From: Rouxiella badensis
GTDB taxonomy: Bacteria; Pseudomonadota; Gammaproteobacteria; Enterobacterales; Enterobacteriaceae
DNA length: 64,000 nucleotides
Direction: 5' to 3'
NCBI RefSeq assembly: GCF_002093665.1
Contig: NZ_MRWE01000010.1
Span: 62,001 to 126,000 of the forward strand
Shown here: in pieces, positions 63,858 to 64,000 of the stretch
How positions within the stretch are numbered: position 1 is the stretch's first letter
How the letters are laid out: each line of letters opens with the position of its first letter
The notes under the pieces: model-generated
The model's database searches: none
What the model saw: only the letters and a program-made list of their open reading frames with translations
What the model was told of the DNA's origin: nothing
Made by a program: the position numbers and the translations under genes

Positions 63858-64000
63858 TTATTGCTTGCGTTGGTCTGCCACCTGTTTCGACGTCACCGTC
63901 CCGGTTTTATCACCAAACTGATGGAGCACATAGTTGGCGACTGCGGCAACTTCATCGTCAGAATATTTAGCGCCAAAATCAGGCATCATCACCTGCTGCT
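63858..64000 (-). CDS. C-terminus of a cytochrome c (partial)
   Basis: The last 46 codons of a gene that continues beyond the window read QQVMMPDFGAKYSDDEVAAV then ANYVLHQFGDKTGTVTSKQV and end in taa at 63858-63860. The pattern MPDFGAKYSDDEVAAVANYVL is the C-terminal helix and axial methionine segment (MPDFG) of a class I cytochrome c, as in the cytochrome subunit of alcohol or aldehyde dehydrogenases. The haem-binding CxxCH must lie outside the window. It is in the same direction as the MocA-like gene and 79 bases away. Confidence 0.8.
   Translation of the reverse strand, partial: QQVMMPDFGAKYSDDEVAAVANYVLHQFGDKTGTVTSKQVADQRKQ

Overview
The window is chromosomal DNA of an Enterobacterales bacterium of moderate to high G+C. 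Gene order is close to the replication-terminus region of Escherichia coli: tus, fumC, manA, ydgA, malI-malX-malY, add, ydgJ, then ydgK, rsxABCDGE and nth. A Ter site (TGTTGTAAC core) lies directly in front of tus. The insertions into this backbone (benzoate and arabinose loci, an rnb-linked giant gene, fetAB) and the protein sequences suggest a free-living or plant/soil-associated member of Yersiniaceae or a relative (Serratia/Rahnella/Ewingella type) rather than E. coli. The genus is inference.

Layout. 0-3 kb: Ter/tus and fumC. 2.8-3.9 kb: divergent HxlR regulator and quinone-reductase-like flavoprotein. 4.1-13.4 kb: manA, ydgA, the MalI-regulated malXY operon with two MalI-type palindromes and a CRP-like site, add and ydgJ. 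13.7-24.3 kb: accessory aromatic island, with an IclR regulator facing eleven co-directional genes (pcaI-pcaJ-pcaF-pcaD-catB-catC-catA-benA-benB-benC-benD) that encode every step from benzoate through catechol and beta-ketoadipate to succinyl-CoA and acetyl-CoA. A PcaR/PcaU-like operator lies in the divergent promoter. 24.4-25.5 kb: exported protein made of 14-residue repeats. 26-34.3 kb: L-arabinose locus, araFGH then araC on one strand and araBA on the other, without araD. 34.6-41.4 kb: ydgK, the RsxABCDGE electron-transport complex that resets SoxR, and nth (endonuclease III).

41.4-48.3 kb: DUF2501 protein, a LysR regulator, a small YgdI/YgdR-type lipoprotein, a Rap1a/Tai-like secreted immunity-type protein, DacD (PBP6b) and a molybdopterin oxidoreductase of the FdhF/YdeP family. 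48.3-53.5 kb: one unrecognised 1707-residue protein with no obvious delivery or immunity partner, the most novel object here. 53.7-58.5 kb: rnb (RNase II), a UbiH-like FAD monooxygenase with a strong Fur box, and the FetAB iron exporter. 58.7-63.1 kb: an ABC importer of the NMT1/TauABC-like type with a Tat-type binding protein, an M24 metallopeptidase inside the operon and a divergent nitrilase-superfamily amidohydrolase, together looking like an uptake-and-hydrolysis module for an unidentified small N-containing compound. The right edge holds a MocA-like cytidylyltransferase and the last 46 codons of a cytochrome c, suggesting a molybdenum-hydroxylase locus just outside the window.

No tRNA, rRNA, CRISPR array, insertion sequence, integrase or prophage gene was seen. 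Function calls rest on recognition of families and motifs by eye; no database search was possible.
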